This document shows positions 6,632 through 9,368 of a stretch of DNA of 9,368 nucleotides, in pieces. The notes under the pieces are model-generated. The model had not been told where the DNA came from. It saw only the letters and a list, made by a program, of their open reading frames with translations, and made no database searches. The position numbers and the translations under genes were made by a program. Source of the stretch: JADFSZ01 sp022560555 [NCBI: PVC group bacterium] (GTDB lineage Bacteria > GCA-001730085 > JADFSZ01); NCBI GenBank assembly GCA_022560555.1, contig JADFSZ010000056.1, positions 1 through 9,368 of the forward strand. The letters run 5' to 3'. Each line of letters opens with the position of its first letter. The first letter of the stretch is position 1.

Positions 6632-7867
6632 ATGAAATGTTCCTTTTGCGGTAAAAGCGAAAAACAGACCCAACGCTTTGTAACGGGCCCTAAAGTCACC
6701 ATTTGCAACGAATGTATTGGTTTGTGCAATATGATTTTGGAAAAGGATGTCAAGAAACAGGCCTTGATGAACAAAGATAGTTTAAAAAAACTGCCCCGGC
6801 CCAAAGAAATTAAGCGCCGCCTTGATGAATACGTAATCGGTCAAGAACAGGCAAAAAAAATACTTTCGGTTGCCGTATACAATCACTATAAAAGGATTTT
6901 TAACGATACCTTCTCGTCCGATGTTGAGATGGAAAAAAGCAATGTCCTGCTTATCGGACCCACGGGATCAGGCAAAACATTGCTCGCAAGGACACTGGCT
7001 AAAATTCTGGATGTCCCCTTTGCTATCTCGGATGCGACAACATTGACCCAAGCGGGATATGTCGGAGAGGACGTTGAAAATATTATTTTGCGTCTTCTTC
7101 AGAACTGCGAGTTTGACGCTCAAAAAGCCTCGAGGGGCATTATTTACATCGATGAGATCGATAAAATCGGACGGACAACGGACAATGTGTCCATCACGCG
7201 CGATGTGTCCGGCGAAGGCGTCCAGCAGGCCCTTTTAAAAATCATCGAAGGAACACTGGCCAATGTGCCTCCTCAGGGCGGTCGTAAGCATCCCCAACAG
7301 CAGTATATTCAGGTGGACACCACGAACATTTTATTTATCTGCGGCGGAACATTCAGCTCTCTTCCTGCTATTATTGAAAGACGCATCGGGAAAAAGCGCT
7401 TAGGATTTGGGGCTCACCAGGACGTGAACGAAAAAAGAAAATTGGGGGAAATATTAAGCCTGGCCGAGCCGGGAGATTTGGTAAAATTCGGGTTGATTCC
7501 GGAATTTGTGGGTCGTCTTCCCGTGCAGGCTCCGTTATGGGGGCTGGAAGACAAGGACCTCGTACGAATTCTGACAGAGCCTAAGAACGCCCTAACCAAA
7601 CAATATCAAAAAAGTTTTGATATCGACGGGATCCAGTTAGAATTCACAAAGGAAGCTCTTCATGTTATAGCTCATGAAGCGAATCTGAAAGAAACGGGAG
7701 CGCGAGGCTTGCGTTCCATCCTTGAAGCTTTGCTGCTTGAGCTCATGTACACAACCCCGTCCCAGGAAACTCTTATTAAAAAAATCATCGTTGATGAGGA
7801 AGCGGCCAAACGAAAAAGTCCTCCTCGTATTGTTAAAGACGCAAAAAAAACCCGGAAAATCGCTTAA
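6632..7867 (+). CDS. clpX: ATP-dependent Clp protease ATPase subunit ClpX
   Basis: ClpX is a hexameric AAA+ unfoldase that recognises tagged substrates and threads them into ClpP. The 411 residues show an N-terminal zinc-binding domain with CX2C...CX2C (C3, C6, C25, C28); Walker A GPTGSGKT (109-116); pore loop GYVG (142-145); Walker B IIYIDEID (170-177); RKH loop (218-220); ClpP-docking tripeptide LGF (257-259), which fits the [LIV]GF pattern though IGF is commoner; arginine finger R295 in EFVGRLP; and sensor-2 GARGLR (356-361). All key residues are present. The GGAGA Shine-Dalgarno (6619-6623) lies inside the end of clpP. The stop overlaps the stop of a convergent gene on the minus strand, with no terminator between them. 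Confidence 0.99.
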   Translation: MKCSFCGKSEKQTQRFVTGPKVTICNECIGLCNMILEKDVKKQALMNKDSLKKLPRPKEIKRRLDEYVIGQEQAKKILSVAVYNHYKRIFNDTFSSDVEMEKSNVLLIGPTGSGKTLLARTLAKILDVPFAISDATTLTQAGYVGEDVENIILRLLQNCEFDAQKASRGIIYIDEIDKIGRTTDNVSITRDVSGEGVQQALLKIIEGTLANVPPQGGRKHPQQQYIQVDTTNILFICGGTFSSLPAIIERRIGKKRLGFGAHQDVNEKRKLGEILSLAEPGDLVKFGLIPEFVGRLPVQAPLWGLEDKDLVRILTEPKNALTKQYQKSFDIDGIQLEFTKEALHVIAHEANLKETGARGLRSILEALLLELMYTTPSQETLIKKIIVDEEAAKRKSPPRIVKDAKKTRKIA

Positions 7868-8376
7868 GAGTTTTGTGAACGGAATATCCTGCTCCACACA
7901 TATCCAAAAATACACCCCAGGGCGTTTAGAGAAATATCCCGAAAGTCAAAAACCCGTTCCCGCAAAAACAATTGAATCCCTTCGTCAGCCGCTCCGATTC
8001 CAATGCTGATCATCAGCGCCATACCCATATGCCTGTTTGATGCATGGGGAAATACGCGTAAGCATAGGATATAGACCGTGATGTATTGAATATAGTGAAG
8101 CTGTTCTACAAAAAGGTCTTCGTGCCAAACCAAGCCCGCGAGGACCCCGGAAAAAATCAAGGGTTTCAGCCAAGTGCGAAGATTTTTTTTCCTTGACCTA
8201 AGCAGGTACCATCGATAAAACGTATACAGGATAAACAAGCCGTAAACTGCGGGAACAAAATAAGAGAGGGCTTTTTGCCCTTCAGGACTTCGTAACAGGG
8301 GTGTAAAGGGAAGTGCGAGTCCCATTAAGACCAGAAATAAGAAAAATTGTATCAAATGTTGATTTCGCGCGATCAT
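7864..8376 (-). CDS. VanZ-like integral membrane protein
   Basis: From ATG 8376-8374 the product is 170 residues with four to six membrane segments (about 8-28, 37-59, 70-84, 95-108, 116-129 and 149-163). The C-terminal part carries the VanZ-family pattern: acidic D131/E132, IQLF, then RxxDxxD (R141, D144, D147) and the helix [10 protein letters not shown] (149-158). VanZ-domain proteins are named after a teicoplanin-resistance accessory protein, but most homologues have no known role, and resistance should not be assumed. The open frame extends upstream to 8673 but would overlap the prepilin gene. A GGAG Shine-Dalgarno 5 nt before ATG 8376 and the drop in membrane character beyond it favour the short start. 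It is divergent from the prepilin gene and convergent with clpX, overlapping it by 4 nt. Confidence 0.8.
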   Translation of the reverse strand: MIARNQHLIQFFLFLVLMGLALPFTPLLRSPEGQKALSYFVPAVYGLFILYTFYRWYLLRSRKKNLRTWLKPLIFSGVLAGLVWHEDLFVEQLHYIQYITVYILCLRVFPHASNRHMGMALMISIGIGAADEGIQLFLRERVFDFRDISLNALGCIFGYVWSRIFRSQNS

Positions 8377-8410
8377 ATGAGCTCCAATCCCATTATCAGT
8401 TAAAGCTATT

Positions 8411-9001
8411 ATGCCTATTACCAAAAGAAAATTCAATAGCTTGAAAGCTTTTACGCTCATTGAGCTTCTTGTTGTCATAGCTATCATCGCTATTCTTGCA
8501 GCCCTGTTATTGCCAGCCCTGCAATCGTCCCGGGAACAGGGCCGGAGGGCAAGTTGTATGAATAATCTCAAACAAATCGGATATGCTTTACTCCTATATG
8601 GAAATGATTGGGAAGGATATTTCCCTCCGGGAGATAATAATGCCAGCCCATGGATCATGAAGTCGTACCACAACCTTGAACCCCTCTTTCTTGAAGGCTA
8701 TATCAGCACCTACGACATCTTGAACTGCCCCAACCAGACGGATACGGGTCATATTGTCGGTCCTCAGTTTAATTACATGGGTTACTCGTACGCGAACGGC
8801 ATTGATACGAATTACAACTATGCTTCTTTGCGGTCTTCCTCTTTTCCAACGCGTGCAATCCTTTGTGACCTTTGCGGTTGGGGTGATGACCCTATAAGCC
8901 ATACGTCTCACGTAAATGTCCTCTATTTGGATGGGTCCGTGCAGAGTCAGCCTATTGGCAAAGTTGGTGGGGACTATGATATACTCGTGTTTGACCGATA
9001 A
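8411..9001 (+). CDS. Type IV prepilin/pseudopilin with H...DG C-terminus
   Basis: The 196-residue protein opens with a short basic leader and a class-III signal: K12, A13, then [18 protein letters not shown] (14-31), with the conserved Glu at mature position 5 (E18). A prepilin peptidase would cut after A13; Ala is an accepted though less common -1 residue. The mature protein continues [22 protein letters not shown], then a soluble head ending in [15 protein letters not shown] (164-178), the H...DG motif of the DUF1559-like prepilins abundant in Planctomycetes, Lentisphaerae and Omnitrophota. Four cysteines (49, 106, 152, 155) could form disulfides. Only ATG 8411 fits: an in-frame TGA lies just upstream at 8378-8380. 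No Shine-Dalgarno is evident. No pilus-assembly gene is adjacent, so it must share a secretion machine encoded elsewhere. Function as structural or minor pseudopilin is inferred. Confidence 0.9.
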   Translation: MPITKRKFNSLKAFTLIELLVVIAIIAILAALLLPALQSSREQGRRASCMNNLKQIGYALLLYGNDWEGYFPPGDNNASPWIMKSYHNLEPLFLEGYISTYDILNCPNQTDTGHIVGPQFNYMGYSYANGIDTNYNYASLRSSSFPTRAILCDLCGWGDDPISHTSHVNVLYLDGSVQSQPIGKVGGDYDILVFDR

Positions 9002-9016
9002 TATCCGTCCGTAATT

Positions 9017-9048
9017 TTATCCACAATGTATGGACAACCTGTGGATAA
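9017..9048. promoter_or_regulatory. Inverted DnaA box pair 1
   Basis: TTATCCACA (9017-9025, plus) and TGTGGATAA (9040-9048, minus) face each other across 14 bp. Between them, TATGGACAA (9029-9037) reads TTGTCCATA on the minus strand, a degenerate third box. The same TTGTCCAT core is seen beside the rpmH-side box at 649. The pair is directly followed by the GC-rich and AT-rich stretches. Confidence 0.7.
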
Positions 9049-9060
9049 CCAGACCGCGGA

Positions 9061-9130
9061 TTAATTTTTAATTTTTTTCTCTAACTTAAACTGTTTATTG
9101 AAAAGTGTTTACATATAACATAAATAATAC
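9061..9130. other. AT-rich stretch, candidate unwinding element
   Basis: Only 11 of these 70 bases are G or C. The first 18 bases are almost pure T and A. Its position directly after the inverted DnaA boxes and a GC-rich patch is what a DNA unwinding element would show. No clear run of DnaA-trio triplets was seen. A weaker promoter-like pair, TTGAAA (9098-9103) and TAAATA (9121-9126) at 17 bp, overlaps it. Confidence 0.4.
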
Positions 9131-9177
9131 TAATGGGCTATGCAAATTCAGTTGATCGTTAAGGGCTTGAAAATAGG

Positions 9178-9205
9178 TTGAAAAGGTCTTTTTATGTACT
9201 ATAAT
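9178..9205 (+). promoter_or_regulatory. Strong promoter reading out of the window
   Basis: TTGAAA (9178-9183) and a perfect TATAAT (9200-9205) are separated by 16 bp. Transcription starting near 9212 would run rightward through the second DnaA box pair into a gene at or beyond the window edge. Boxes downstream of the start are compatible with repression by DnaA. Confidence 0.65.
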
Positions 9206-9257
9206 GGCCCCTGATATCCTCAATGAGGGTGTTGTAAAAACAAATTTGTTGAAAACC

Positions 9258-9310
9258 TGTGGATAACTGCCCCTGATATACAGGAAATTCTGTGAATCGG
9301 GTTATCCACA
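9258..9310. promoter_or_regulatory. Inverted DnaA box pair 2
   Basis: TGTGGATAA (9258-9266, minus) and TTATCCACA (9302-9310, plus) are arms of a perfect 10-bp inverted repeat (TGTGGATAAC / GTTATCCACA) with a 33-bp loop, pointing away from each other. The left copy shares the longer 14-mer AACCTGTGGATAAC (9254-9267) with pair 1 (9036-9049), so the two sites match well beyond the 9-bp box. Confidence 0.7.
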
Positions 9311-9335
9311 TAAACTCAGATAGGGCACAACACGG

Positions 9336-9368
9336 ATGACTTTTAAAAAAAGATTCATGCACCTACTT
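9336..9368 (+). CDS. Possible start of the next gene, cut by window edge
   Basis: ATG at 9336 opens an 11-codon frame, MTFKKRFMHLL, that runs out of the window. It lies about 125 nt after the predicted transcription start and 25 bp after the last DnaA box. There is no clear Shine-Dalgarno, and the residues do not identify a family. Position makes dnaA the leading guess, but the true start may be further right; no symbol is given. Confidence 0.22.
   Translation, partial: MTFKKRFMHLL

Larger units (their letters stand above)
9002..9335. other. Candidate oriC / dnaA regulatory region
   Basis: This 334-bp gene-free region has four perfect DnaA boxes in two inverted pairs (9017/9040 and 9258/9302), a GC-rich patch CCAGACCGCGG (9049-9059), then a 70-bp stretch at 9061-9130 that is 84% A+T by count, and an outward near-consensus promoter (9178-9205). 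Boxes, GC patch and AT-rich DNA in that order resemble a bacterial origin unwinding region. By chance about 0.07 perfect boxes are expected in the whole window. The alternative is a DnaA-autoregulated promoter, very likely if the next gene is dnaA; both may be true. The rpmH-rnpA pair in the same window supports an origin neighbourhood. Confidence 0.62.

Noticed and set aside
7864-8376. Glycopeptide-resistance gene vanZ
   Set aside because: Only the family pattern is present; there are no vanA/vanH/vanX-type neighbours, and most VanZ-domain proteins are not resistance factors.
8377-8673. Upstream extension of the VanZ-like frame to 269 residues
   Set aside because: It overlaps the prepilin gene, its sequence there is low-hydrophobicity and unlike VanZ proteins, and a good Shine-Dalgarno precedes the internal ATG at 8376.

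Overview
This window reads as bacterial chromosomal DNA of moderate GC from a Gram-negative-like lineage. The likeliest home is Omnitrophota or a PVC-type relative. That is an inference from the class of type IV prepilin (class-III signal, C-terminal H...DG motif), a GTP-type PEP carboxykinase, a stand-alone FecR-domain secreted protein, and a trigger factor with an eroded PPIase core. No rRNA, tRNA, CRISPR array or insertion sequence was seen.

Layout, left to right. (1) 1-463, minus strand: the classic rpmH-rnpA pair, with rnpA cut by the left window edge. Both genes are easy to miss: rpmH is short and rnpA is truncated. (2) 464-981: a 518-bp gene-free strand-switch region with a strong leftward rpmH promoter, a rightward promoter for the next gene, one perfect DnaA box and tandem TGTTGATAA near-boxes. 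(3) 982-4415, plus strand: an MBL-fold hydrolase, GTP-dependent PEP carboxykinase (pckG) and a secreted FecR-domain protein. (4) 4428-4479: a short tandem repeat, followed by a promoter. (5) 4594-7867: the protein-quality-control cluster tig-clpP-clpX. An unusual phased heptamer (GTAAnnn) array runs from the end of tig into the tig-clpP gap. (6) 7864-8376, minus strand: a VanZ-like membrane protein whose stop codon overlaps that of clpX. (7) 8411-9001: a divergently transcribed type IV prepilin-like protein. (8) 9002-9335: four perfect DnaA boxes in two inverted pairs, a GC-rich patch, an 84% AT stretch, and a near-consensus promoter reading out of the window. This looks like a replication origin, a dnaA control region, or both.

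How the parts work together. Trigger factor receives nascent chains at the ribosome, and ClpXP degrades tagged or misfolded proteins. RnpA and L34 serve tRNA processing and the ribosome. PEPCK links the TCA cycle to gluconeogenesis. The most interesting reading is chromosomal. In many bacteria rnpA-rpmH lies directly beside oriC/dnaA. Here a DnaA-box region with an outward promoter lies about 8.5 kb away, with a metabolic/proteostasis block between, and a smaller DnaA-box cluster remains next to rpmH. The gene to the right of the window was not seen, so its identity as dnaA is untested.
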